From the NCBI GenBank assembly GCA_902787715.1, contig CADAHQ010000001.1, positions 310,001 through 374,000 on the forward strand: 64,000 nucleotides of DNA, given 5' to 3'. The translations under genes and the position numbers were made by a program. This DNA is from an uncultured Lachnospiraceae bacterium. GTDB taxonomy: Bacteria > Bacillota > Clostridia > Lachnospirales > Lachnospiraceae. Positions 52,709 through 60,451 of this stretch are shown here, one piece after another. The notes beneath the pieces are model-generated. The model saw only the letters and a list, made by a program, of their open reading frames with translations, was not told where the DNA came from and searched no databases. The first letter of the stretch is position 1; every line of letters begins with the position of its first letter.

Positions 52709-54721
52709 CTATTCTCCTGCAAGGGCCAGAAAATCCTCCTCCGAAATAATCGGAATTCCCAGCTCCTTGGCTTTTTTATTCTTTGTCGAATTGCTCTGGG
52801 TATCGTTGTTGATGAGATAATCCGTCTTCGCGGAAACCGACCCCGCAACCTTGCCGCCGAAGCTCTCGATATAGTCCTTCACCGCGTCGCGGTTCGGAAA
52901 ATGCATCACGCTTCCGGTAATCACGAAGGTCTTCCCGGTGATTGCCGACTGCTTCGTCTGCTCCACCGCCTCAAAGGTGATTTCCGAAAGAAGGTCGTCA
53001 ATCATGGCGCGGTTCTTCGCATCTGCCATAAATCTCGTATAATTCCCTGCGAGCACTTCACCGAGACCCGAAACCGCACACAGGTCCTCAAAGGATGCAT
53101 CGGCAACTTTTTCCCAATCGTACCCGAATTCGCGGCAAATGAGCTTGGCGTTGGCCAGCCCGATTCCCGGGATGCCGAGACTGTACAAAAACTTCGGCAT
53201 GGACACGGTCCGCGCCTTATCGCAGGCTGCCAGCAGGTTTTCGAAGGATTTGTCGCCAAAGCCTTCCATCTGGGTGAAGACTTCCCGATGCTCCGCAAGT
53301 CGGAACAGATCCGCGGGCTTATGAACGATTCCGAGACCGATCAGCTTCTCAAGCGTCGCCTCCGAGAGTCCTTCGATATTCAGGGCGTCGCGCTGCACCA
53401 TATGCTCGAACATGCCGACCTTCTTGGCCGTGCAGTCCGGATTCGTACAGTACAGTGTCTTCGCCTCATTCAGCATTCGCACTTCCGTGGGGCCGCCGCA
53501 CACCGGACAGACGTCCGGCACATTGCAGTTACAGCTGCGAAGTCCTACGTTCCCCGTAACGCACGGCATTCCGTCCATCACGGCCGTATTGCCGCTTCTT
53601 GTGTGGTTCTCGGAAATTTGCGGAATAATCATATTGGCCTTGTAGACATCGACGGTATCGCCGATGCCAAGCGCCAGTTCCTCAACGATACTTACGTTGT
53701 GAACGCTCGCCCGCTGTACGGTCGTTCCCTCAAGCTCCACCGGTGCAAAGATGGCTACCGGATTCAAAAGGCCCGTGCGGGACGGACTCCACTCGATGGC
53801 TAAGAGAGTCGTCTGCCGGATCTCGTCGCGCCACTTAAAGGCGATGGCATCCCTCGGGAACTTCGCGGTGCGCCCTAAGGAATTGCCGTATGCGATATCG
53901 TCGTAACAAAGCACCAGCCCGTCCGAGGGGAAATCATTCTTCTCAATGCGACTTGCGAACCATTTGACGTCGTCTGCGATGGTCTCTTTTGTGACCATGC
54001 GGTACTCCACCGGCGTAAAGCCGAGTCTCGCAAGGTATTCCATCTGTTCGTGCCGCGTGGCAAATCCCGCCTCGCCGTCCATGGAGATGAGCGTAAACGG
54101 GAAGCAATACACACTTCTCTGTGCGGTAATCTCGTTGTTCAACTGCCGCACCGTGCCGCTGCAGAGGTTGCGCGGGTTTTTGTACCGGTCCTCATCGCGC
54201 TCAATCCGCGCGTTGATCTCCTCAAAGTCACTGTAGCGGATCACCGCCTCTCCGCGGAGCACAAGCTCTCCCGTAAAGGCGATGCGCAGCGGAATATTCT
54301 TAAACACTTTGGCATTGTTCGTGATGACCTCGCCGATCTCGCCGTTGCCTCTGGTGACGGCCTTCACAAGCTCGCCGCCGCGGTATGTAAGCACAATGGT
54401 AAGGCCGTCCATCTTCCAGGAAAGCATGCCCTCATGCTCCCCGAGGAAGTCGGCAAGGGCCTCCACTTCTTTTGTCTTGTCGAGCGAAAGCATCGGCGAT
54501 TCGTGGCGCTCCTTCGGAAGCTCCGAAAGCACCTCGTAGCCGGCGCGCTGTGTGGGCGAATTGGCCATGACAAAGCCCGTCTCCTGCTCCAGGGCCCGCA
54601 GCTCGTCATACAGCGCATCATACTCATGATTGCTCATGATCTCGCGGTCTTCCTGCTCGTACACGTATGCTGCACGGTCGAGAATCGCCGTCAATTCCCG
54701 TATTCTCTCTATCTTGTCCAT
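52709..54721 (-). CDS. ligA: NAD-dependent DNA ligase LigA
   Basis: Joins nicks in DNA in replication and repair with NAD as cofactor. The 670-residue chain holds the Ia domain, the adenylated Lys in SWKMDGLTI (usual form K-x-DG), the OB fold, a Cys4 zinc finger (CPVC ... CTNPDC), helix-hairpin-helix repeats (FLYSLGIPGIGLANAKL) and a C-terminal BRCT domain (GKTFVITGSVMHFPNRDAV). The ribosome site is weak. It follows the pseudouridine synthase by 51 bases. Confidence 0.98.
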   Translation of the reverse strand: MDKIERIRELTAILDRAAYVYEQEDREIMSNHEYDALYDELRALEQETGFVMANSPTQRAGYEVLSELPKERHESPMLSLDKTKEVEALADFLGEHEGMLSWKMDGLTIVLTYRGGELVKAVTRGNGEIGEVITNNAKVFKNIPLRIAFTGELVLRGEAVIRYSDFEEINARIERDEDRYKNPRNLCSGTVRQLNNEITAQRSVYCFPFTLISMDGEAGFATRHEQMEYLARLGFTPVEYRMVTKETIADDVKWFASRIEKNDFPSDGLVLCYDDIAYGNSLGRTAKFPRDAIAFKWRDEIRQTTLLAIEWSPSRTGLLNPVAIFAPVELEGTTVQRASVHNVSIVEELALGIGDTVDVYKANMIIPQISENHTRSGNTAVMDGMPCVTGNVGLRSCNCNVPDVCPVCGGPTEVRMLNEAKTLYCTNPDCTAKKVGMFEHMVQRDALNIEGLSEATLEKLIGLGIVHKPADLFRLAEHREVFTQMEGFGDKSFENLLAACDKARTVSMPKFLYSLGIPGIGLANAKLICREFGYDWEKVADASFEDLCAVSGLGEVLAGNYTRFMADAKNRAMIDDLLSEITFEAVEQTKQSAITGKTFVITGSVMHFPNRDAVKDYIESFGGKVAGSVSAKTDYLINNDTQSNSTKNKKAKELGIPIISEEDFLALAGE

Positions 54722-54772
54722 GAATCCAGTCCTGATTGTTGTTTTCCGTTGCCTTGTTTTCGCGGCCGCAAG

Positions 54773-55543
54773 CTACAGCAGCCGGTACAATTCTTTTCTC
54801 TCCTCCGGCGTGACCTCGCGGTATTGACCGCGGGCGAGATTTCCGAGGGAGATATTCATCACGCGGATGCGCTTTAAGTTTCTCACGCGGTACCCGAAGT
54901 ACTCGCACATTCTTCGAATCTGCCGGTTCATTCCCTGAATCAGAATGATGTCAAAGGTGGTCTCACCGGTCATGCGGATCCGCGCCGGTGCCGTGACGGT
55001 CCCGAGAATCGGAACGCCCTTCGCCATGCCGGTCAGAAACTCCTCCGTGATGGGCTTATCCACGGCGACTAAGTATTCCTTCTCGTGGCGGTCCCCCGCT
55101 TTTGCGATGCGGTACGCCAGGTCTCCGTTGTTTGTCAAAAGAATCAGACCGCTGGAGTTTTTATCGAGTCTCCCGATGGTGTAGATTCGCTTTCCGTAGT
55201 GCAGAAAATCGATGATGTTGTCCGGATTGGTCCGGTCGGAGGTACACTCGATGCCCTTGGGCTTATAACATGCAAGCAGAATGTCCTCCTGCTCCTTTGC
55301 TGCCGTCTTCCCGGCGACAACCACCTTCTGCCCCGGCATCACGCGGTCGCCGGCCTTCGCCTTAACACCGTCGATGGTAACCTCGCCGGCCTCCACCATG
55401 CGGTCCGCTTCACGGCGGGAACAGATGCCCGCCTCGCTCAGATATTTGTTGATGCGGACGCCCTCCGCAGCGACCCCGGTCTCCCCGGTTACCGCGCTGT
55501 GTTCCGCACCGCTTTTCTTCCTCTCATTCGTGTCCCTGTCCAT
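54773..55543 (-). CDS. 23S rRNA/tRNA pseudouridine synthase, RluF/RluB/RsuA family
   Basis: A 256-residue enzyme with an N-terminal S4 domain (about 29-75, INKYLSEAGICSRREADRMV) and the catalytic RsuA-type domain, with the Asp in IGRLDKNSSGLILLTNNGD. The text LIQGMNRQIRRMCEYFGYRVRNLKRIRVMNI is closest to the RluF branch (23S U2604); this is by eye. An N-terminal charged segment of 28 residues precedes the S4 domain. A promoter with extended -10 lies upstream at 55609-55637. Confidence 0.92.
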   Translation of the reverse strand: MDRDTNERKKSGAEHSAVTGETGVAAEGVRINKYLSEAGICSRREADRMVEAGEVTIDGVKAKAGDRVMPGQKVVVAGKTAAKEQEDILLACYKPKGIECTSDRTNPDNIIDFLHYGKRIYTIGRLDKNSSGLILLTNNGDLAYRIAKAGDRHEKEYLVAVDKPITEEFLTGMAKGVPILGTVTAPARIRMTGETTFDIILIQGMNRQIRRMCEYFGYRVRNLKRIRVMNISLGNLARGQYREVTPEERKELYRLL

Positions 55544-55608
55544 ATGTCTGTCTCCCGACTGTCAGTGCATTTGCCGTGCAGGCTTTCCCGCCTGCCCATA
55601 GTCGTCTT

Positions 55609-55637
55609 ATTGTACCATGAATACCGCATTTTCACAA
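55609..55637 (-). promoter_or_regulatory. promoter of the pseudouridine synthase (and probably ligA) unit
   Basis: TTGTGA (55632-55637), 17 bases ending in TGG, TACAAT (55609-55614) on the - strand, about 65 bases before the ATG. Confidence 0.7.
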
Positions 55638-55639
55638 GC

Positions 55640-55662
55640 AAAAAAAGCCGTCCCGGGGACGG
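55640..55662 (-). terminator. second terminator after the membrane protein cluster
   Basis: CCGTCCC and GGGACGG form a tight stem followed by T7 on the - strand, about 40 bases after the last gene of the cluster. Confidence 0.85.
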
Positions 55663-55686
55663 TTCCGAAAAGGCACCTTGCGGCAC

Positions 55687-55716
55687 AAAAAAGAGAGCCG
55701 GTTTACACCGACTCTC
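55687..55716 (-). terminator. first terminator after the membrane protein cluster, overlapping the stop codon
   Basis: GAGAGTCGG and CCGGCTCTC pair (one G-U), with the TAA stop of the gene in the loop, followed by T6. Together with the next one it makes a tandem terminator. Confidence 0.85.
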
Positions 55717-56407
55717 CGTTTTCCTCAACATCTTCAAGTTCATCCGTTTGTTTCGCTTCATCTGCATATTCCGAACAGTGATGAAACTTTATGGTTTTCG
55801 CAGTGCGATTCAAAAGGCGTATGCAAAGAATCCATGCCGCCCAGGAACCGATGCCTGCGAGAATCCCCGTAATCAGGCTCAGATTGATCCCCGGGAAGAA
55901 GCCGTCCAGCAGAAATTGGATAATCTCCGGCGTAAGCGCCAGCCCGAGGGCGAGAAAAAACTGCCTTCTCCAGGCGAGCGTCAGCTCTTCCTCCTTCGCC
56001 TGTTCACAGATATCCTCCATGCCGTCGTACAGAAAATAGGCAATCACCAGATCCAGCAAAAAGCGGTAATCCGAGAGGCTTTTGTTATTTACGACCAGCA
56101 AAAAGAATATTGTGCCGACGGACACAGCAAATGCAACCGTGAATTTGCCGGAGCACTCTCCCATCCGTGCTAAATTCACCAGCAAAAGCAGTCCCGAGAG
56201 AAGCAAGGCAATGCCTGCCGCCATCTGTACCGGAACAAGGCTGCTGTGTGAAAACGCCAGATACACAAAGAGAGCGACGGCAATCACCGTTTTGTACAAG
56301 GACAACCCTTCCGCGGAGTTCGCAAAGCCCCGGTAATCGGGCTCCTTCACTTCCTCCGGAGCCGCAGTTTCCTCCGACTCCTCAACCACATCTTCAATAT
56401 CCTGCAT
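55703..56407 (-). CDS. hypothetical integral membrane protein (cluster member 3)
   Basis: Not recognised. A 234-residue protein with an acidic N-terminus (EDVVEESEETAAPEE), then hydrophobic segments at about 40-58, 62-82, 90-112, 120-130 and 155-205. No zinc ribbon. The segment AYFLYDGMEDICEQAKEEELTLAWRR aligns with segments in the two upstream genes, so the three proteins are related. The C-terminus is acidic. The ATG at 56407 has GGGGGTAG upstream. It is last in the operon and ends within the first terminator. Confidence 0.8.
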   Translation of the reverse strand: MQDIEDVVEESEETAAPEEVKEPDYRGFANSAEGLSLYKTVIAVALFVYLAFSHSSLVPVQMAAGIALLLSGLLLLVNLARMGECSGKFTVAFAVSVGTIFFLLVVNNKSLSDYRFLLDLVIAYFLYDGMEDICEQAKEEELTLAWRRQFFLALGLALTPEIIQFLLDGFFPGINLSLITGILAGIGSWAAWILCIRLLNRTAKTIKFHHCSEYADEAKQTDELEDVEENGESV

Positions 56408-56434
56408 AAACTACCCCCGCCCCTTTCAAGCCGC

Positions 56435-57217
56435 CTACAACATGCGTAGGCGCTCGGCTGTCTTATTCAGAAGACGAATCTCAAGAATATAAACTACAAT
56501 CTCGCATACAAGGATGCCGATGGCAAACAGCAAGATTGCCGCGGCGTTCTTGAGGGCAATGGAAACAATCGCGCTTGCAATGGTGCCGACAAGGGCCACC
56601 ACAAGAAGCCCCACGTTGATTCCGAACAGTCTCTTCCACTCTGCGGCATACTCAGGCAATTCGGCGCGGTTGCAGATTTCCTGGAAGCCCTTGTAAAGGA
56701 AATACATCGCAGCAATCTCCGCAACGCCTTTGACAAGGTTCCAAACCGAATCGGAACCGCCGCTTCGTTTCACCACATCGCCGATAACCGCTGCAATCTC
56801 CGCAACAATATAACCGATAAATGCCGATGTAAACTTGTCGCAAAATGCACCCAGCTTGTAGATGTAAACAAAGTGGGCAATTGCCGCAACAATAAGACCT
56901 ATCGTAATCGGAAGCGAAAGCAATGCAAAAAGGCTGAGCGTTGCCAAAGACATCGAGCCGCGAACCATGAGATAAAGGAACAAAGTTGCGGCCGTCAAAA
57001 TTAAGGCAACCTTTTTCCAAAACGCCATTTTTTCGATGGGCTCGGCCATCTTTCGATAGTATCCGCTCCAGGGGGAATTGTCTTGTGAAAGATCGGAAAA
57101 AACATTTCCGTACGGCGTATTCTGTACATTCGACGCCGTTCCGTTCACGGTCTCGCCGCAAACGCTGCATCTCGTGGTTCCGTTGGAAACATAAGCACCG
57201 CAATTAGGACAAATCAT
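56435..57217 (-). CDS. zinc-ribbon membrane protein (cluster member 2)
   Basis: Not recognised beyond its plan. The 260-residue chain begins with a zinc ribbon (CPNCGAYVSNGTTRCSVCG, Cys3, 6, 17, 20), a polar linker, then five or six hydrophobic segments: about 68-88, 95-125, 130-155, 175-185 and 205-250. The text MYFLYKGFQEICNRAELPEY is shared in pattern with members 1 and 3. The start follows CGGAGGTATTGCC. Zinc ribbons at the cytoplasmic N-terminus of small membrane proteins often serve protein contact, but nothing is proven here. Confidence 0.8.
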   Translation of the reverse strand: MICPNCGAYVSNGTTRCSVCGETVNGTASNVQNTPYGNVFSDLSQDNSPWSGYYRKMAEPIEKMAFWKKVALILTAATLFLYLMVRGSMSLATLSLFALLSLPITIGLIVAAIAHFVYIYKLGAFCDKFTSAFIGYIVAEIAAVIGDVVKRSGGSDSVWNLVKGVAEIAAMYFLYKGFQEICNRAELPEYAAEWKRLFGINVGLLVVALVGTIASAIVSIALKNAAAILLFAIGILVCEIVVYILEIRLLNKTAERLRML

Positions 57218-57247
57218 GGCAATACCTCCGTGTTATTATTTGGAAAT

Positions 57248-57268
57248 CCGGGGGCAGAACGCCCCCGG
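57248..57268 (-). terminator. intercistronic GC-rich hairpin between members 1 and 2
   Basis: CCGGGGGC and GCCCCCGG around a five-base loop. There is only ATTT after it, so it is probably a stability or partial-termination element. Confidence 0.4.
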
Positions 57269-57274
57269 AAAAAG

Positions 57275-58081
57275 TCAGAATTTGCTCAAGGCCTTCTTCG
57301 TGTTGTTTAGGAATACAAGCTCAACAATTGTCATCACAAGAGCCAACACATAGACGATGACAAGGAGAAACTGGTAAGATCTGAGGGCAGGACCGACATC
57401 GGATATCGTCTGCAAGTTTGTCAGACGGAATACCGCTGCCAATCCGACAACGAATGCCGCAATCATCTCGGCAACCATAAGTTTCCAGCAGAGGCTCCAC
57501 TGGTCTGCCTCCCTGCCGCAATCCGGCAGGCACAAATCCCTCAACGCCATACAATAGTTGTAAGAGAACAGGATGGAAATAACCGACTTTGCAAGGCTGA
57601 CAATCGAAGCGTCCCAGAAAAACTCCACCGCCTCCAACACCATCTGGATAATGAGGAACGTACATACCTTATCAAACAGCGGTTCCGCACGAACCATATC
57701 GTGGAGAACCAGATACGACAAAACCGAGAGAATCAATCCGGTCACACCGACCACGATGGAATAGATTCTGGCATAGACCAGAAAGTTTTCCATATCCGAA
57801 AGACTCGAATTCGAGTTGATCTTGCCCATCAATGCAAAACCGACAATAATTGCCAGTATACTGAGAATAATAGCGGCAATCCGTATACGAATCAGGGAAC
57901 CTAACGGTCCCACCGCCGTCTTCTCTCTTTCTCTTCTGCTTTCAGCCTCCTCCGGAGCCTCCGAAAAATCCATCCGGATGTTCGCCTCGCGGTTCGGCGC
58001 TCCAAATGAAGCCCTCGCCCCGCACATGTCACAAACTCTTGCACCTTCCGGCAACTCAGCACCGCACATCGGACAACGCAT
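57275..58081 (-). CDS. zinc-ribbon membrane protein (cluster member 1)
   Basis: Not recognised beyond its plan. The 268-residue chain starts with a zinc ribbon (CPMCGAELPEGARVCDMCG), then an acidic linker (MDFSEAPEEAESRRERE) and hydrophobic segments at about 68-90, 105-125, 135-150, 190-215 and 232-262. The text NYCMALRDLCLPDCGREADQW corresponds in pattern to the FLY-x-G-x-x-x-IC segment of members 2 and 3. The start at 58081 is preferred to an ATG two codons earlier because GGGAGG is then eight bases away. It heads the operon from the perfect promoter at 58162-58190. Confidence 0.8.
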   Translation of the reverse strand: MRCPMCGAELPEGARVCDMCGARASFGAPNREANIRMDFSEAPEEAESRREREKTAVGPLGSLIRIRIAAIILSILAIIVGFALMGKINSNSSLSDMENFLVYARIYSIVVGVTGLILSVLSYLVLHDMVRAEPLFDKVCTFLIIQMVLEAVEFFWDASIVSLAKSVISILFSYNYCMALRDLCLPDCGREADQWSLCWKLMVAEMIAAFVVGLAAVFRLTNLQTISDVGPALRSYQFLLVIVYVLALVMTIVELVFLNNTKKALSKF

Positions 58082-58161
58082 ACACATACCCTCCCATTTA
58101 GTTATTCACAATTTCGCAATTTTCAAACCGTTTCGCGCGTCGTTTCAAAATTGTTGGGATG

Positions 58162-58190
58162 ATTATACACAAAATAAACACAAATGTCAA
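58162..58190 (-). promoter_or_regulatory. consensus promoter of the membrane protein cluster
   Basis: TTGACA (58185-58190), 17 bases, TATAAT (58162-58167) on the - strand: both hexamers match the vegetative consensus exactly. The leader of about 70 bases is AT-rich. Confidence 0.92.
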
Positions 58191-58212
58191 TATCATTTAC
58201 CATAAAAAATTT

Positions 58213-58240
58213 AAAAAACGCACGAATTTCTTCGCGCGTT
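58213..58240 (-). terminator. ssrA terminator
   Basis: AACGCGCGAA and TTCGTGCGTT around GAAA (one mismatch/wobble) are followed by a T6 tract on the - strand, starting nine bases after the mature 3' end of tmRNA. Confidence 0.88.
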
Positions 58241-58248
58241 CCGTCCTA

Positions 58249-58602
58249 TGGACCTGAGGGGAGTCGAACCCCTGTCCGAATGCCTCGCCACCACGGTTTC
58301 TCCCATTACAGACCACCTATCCGGCTTGCGCCCGTTCCCGCCTCCGTGCGCCGATGATCGGGCTCACGGTCTTGGTAGCTTCATGATACGCCCGCGCGGG
58401 CAAAGCTTACCGCGTGTCGTTTCCCACGTAGATGATGCCGGTTGACCGCTGCGTGGGTGCCACGGGCCGACAGCTGCCTAATTAGGCAGCAAGTGCAAAT
58501 TTGTTATCTGCGTTTATATTTAGGTTTTCCGGTTATTTACATGGTCCGGCACATGAATGGCTTCCGCAATCTTAAAACACCCGTCGAAACCGGTACAAGC
58601 CC
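58249..58602 (-). ncRNA. ssrA: transfer-messenger RNA (tmRNA)
   Basis: Rescues stalled ribosomes and tags the unfinished protein. The 5' end GGGCTTG pairs with CAGGTCC at the 3' end (seven pairs with two G-U), followed by the conserved TACCGGTTTCGACGGG and, at the 3' side, the T-arm GGGTTCGACTCCCC. The tag reading frame is at 58482-58511: GCA resume codon, peptide ADNKFALAA, stop TAA, with the stop inside a GCCTAATTAGGC hairpin. The terminal CCA is not encoded (the next bases are TAG). Its own promoter lies at 58640-58668 and its terminator at 58213-58240. One-piece form, 354 bases. Confidence 0.97.
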
Positions 58603-58604
58603 GG

Positions 58605-58637
58605 AATATAAAAGTGGGCAATCTTCCGACTGCCCAC
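58605..58637 (-). terminator. terminator of the nine-ribbon gene, overlapping the ssrA start site
   Basis: GTGGGCA (58631-58637) and TGCCCAC (58614-58620) form a seven-pair stem followed by TTTTATATT on the - strand, 21 bases after the stop codon of the upstream gene. The predicted ssrA start (about 58633) lies inside the first arm. Confidence 0.7.
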
Positions 58638-58639
58638 CC

Positions 58640-58668
58640 AATATACAGCATTTTCCGCTACTTGTCAA
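58640..58668 (-). promoter_or_regulatory. ssrA promoter
   Basis: TTGACA (58663-58668), 17 bases, TATATT (58640-58645) on the - strand. The -35 hexamer lies in the last codons of the upstream gene. Confidence 0.85.
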
Positions 58669-60388
58669 CCCCGTCCGGTTCACCGTCCCGGGAGTCCGGT
58701 TCCGCTTCCTGCGGGGATGCCTCTTCCGGCTTCGCGGCTTCTGGCAACTCCTCCGGCTTCTCCTCTTCGGAATCGTCCGTAAAGGGCTTGCCGCAGACGA
58801 CGCAGAACTGGGCGCTGCTTAAGTTTACACGCAGGCATCCCGGACAATACTTGACCTCCGCCTCATGTTCAAACGGACGGCCGCATTTGATGCAGAACTT
58901 CGCCGACTTGTCGTTCATTCCCAGGCAGTAAATGCAGTGCTTCACGGATTCGTCGCCGGAGAACCGGTTGCCGCACCGCTCACAGAACTTCGCGTCGGAA
59001 AGGCTCATGGCGCCGCAGACGCTGCAGTATTTGACGGGGGAGATTTCCTCGAGACTGGCTTTCCGCCGCTCTTCGGCGGCTCTGCTCCGCTCCTTCTCGG
59101 CCTTCTCCTTCTCGCGCTGCCTGCGAAGCCTGCTCAGCTCCTCTTCCTTCTGCCTTCTCAACTCCCAGTAGGCCTTCTCGCGCTCATCCCGAAGAGCCTG
59201 GTATTCCGTTTCAATCTGCTTCGAGAGTCTGGTCAGTTCCGCGGCGCGGTCCTTTTCAAGCTCTGCCAATTCCTGTTCTCTCTGCAGTCTCTTTCGAAGG
59301 AGTGCATCCATGGACGCCGAAAGCATGGCGCCGCATTTGGCGCAATACTTCTCATTCTTTTTGTTCACATGGTTACACCACATGCAGACTTCGATATCTC
59401 TTCCCGCTACCTCTGCCGGGGTTTCTTCCCGTGTTTCCGGCTCCTCCGCGTCGTTTCGACTCTCCGAAATAATGTCATCCATCGACTTAAGACGGTATCC
59501 GCAGGAAGTACACAGGGTCACCCGCATACTGTTCAGGTTTCCGCAATTCGGACAGATGACCTTCGGACTGGCCGGAATCCTCGAGGAGGATCCTCTTTTT
59601 GTTCCGACTGCGCCGCTCGGGTTATTCGCGGGCACTGCATCTCCCCGGACCGGCGGCACCGGATTCATAAATGTCGCGCCGCACAGGATGCACCTCTGTG
59701 CATCCACCGGATTCTGGGTCTGGCACATGGCGCAGGTCTTTTGATACACAACTCCACCGGGCGTCAGCTTCTGCCCGCAGATCAGACATTCCGCAGCATC
59801 CTTCGGATTTACATACCGGCACTGCGGACACACGATTTTATCCGGATTCCCGACCCAGGCGTAAGCGACTCCCCGCTTCTTCTCCTGCGGCTCCGCGGCA
59901 GAAGTCCCCTGATCAGCCGGCGAATTTTCCGCCGCAGGCGTTTCTAAAGGGGCTGCATTTTCGGAAGAAGCTGCCGGTGTTGCCTGCGCATCTGCCGTCT
60001 GTGCAGTCTGCTCTGCAGCGGTTGTCCCCTGAGGATTTTCTTCCGCCGGTGCAGCCTGCGAATCGGCAGTCTGAGCGGCCTGCGGATCCGCGGCCGGCGC
60101 TTCCTTCGGCTGTTTTGCCGGCGCAGATTTATGTTTCTTCAGCTGACGCGGCACCTTCTCTCCGGTAGGCACATGCAGCAGAGGAAGGCCGCATTTTTTG
60201 CAATATTCTTCCGTGATGGGATTGACGAACCAACAAGACGAGCAATGAATCTGATTCTCATCGATGGCATCCAGGACACCGCTTCCGTACATCGCAAACC
60301 GTTGCTGGGTGCTGAAAAGGAACGAACCGCAGCCTTCGCAGACGTCGGTGTAGTCTTTGTTTTCAAAACCGCATTCGGGACAGCGCAC
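58658..60388 (-). CDS. hypothetical protein with nine zinc ribbons and a central coiled coil
   Basis: Function not recognised. The 576-residue chain has nine CxxC-x(10)-CxxCG zinc ribbons: two at 3-20 and 49-66, four between about 185 and 350, and three between about 460 and 545. Between ribbons 2 and 3 is an Ala/Gln/Pro/Thr-rich linker of about 90 residues (APAADPQAAQTADSQ), and between ribbons 6 and 7 a strongly charged coiled coil of about 85 residues (EQELAELEKDRAAEL, SRLRRQREKEKAEKE). There is no membrane helix, signal peptide or enzyme domain. The start is a GTG with AAAGGAGG upstream. It follows the six-ribbon gene by 63 bases. A scaffold that holds several partners is the simplest reading, and is inference. 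Confidence 0.85.
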   Translation of the reverse strand: MRCPECGFENKDYTDVCEGCGSFLFSTQQRFAMYGSGVLDAIDENQIHCSSCWFVNPITEEYCKKCGLPLLHVPTGEKVPRQLKKHKSAPAKQPKEAPAADPQAAQTADSQAAPAEENPQGTTAAEQTAQTADAQATPAASSENAAPLETPAAENSPADQGTSAAEPQEKKRGVAYAWVGNPDKIVCPQCRYVNPKDAAECLICGQKLTPGGVVYQKTCAMCQTQNPVDAQRCILCGATFMNPVPPVRGDAVPANNPSGAVGTKRGSSSRIPASPKVICPNCGNLNSMRVTLCTSCGYRLKSMDDIISESRNDAEEPETREETPAEVAGRDIEVCMWCNHVNKKNEKYCAKCGAMLSASMDALLRKRLQREQELAELEKDRAAELTRLSKQIETEYQALRDEREKAYWELRRQKEEELSRLRRQREKEKAEKERSRAAEERRKASLEEISPVKYCSVCGAMSLSDAKFCERCGNRFSGDESVKHCIYCLGMNDKSAKFCIKCGRPFEHEAEVKYCPGCLRVNLSSAQFCVVCGKPFTDDSEEEKPEELPEAAKPEEASPQEAEPDSRDGEPDGVDK

Positions 60389-60451
60389 GGTTCCTCCTTT
60401 CTTCGGAAGCGGCTTTCACACTTCCGACTGTTTTCTGTATTACGGCAAATT

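Noticed and set aside
57248-57268. Taken first as a full terminator inside the membrane protein operon
   Set aside because: No T-tract follows on the coding strand; kept only as a low-confidence hairpin.
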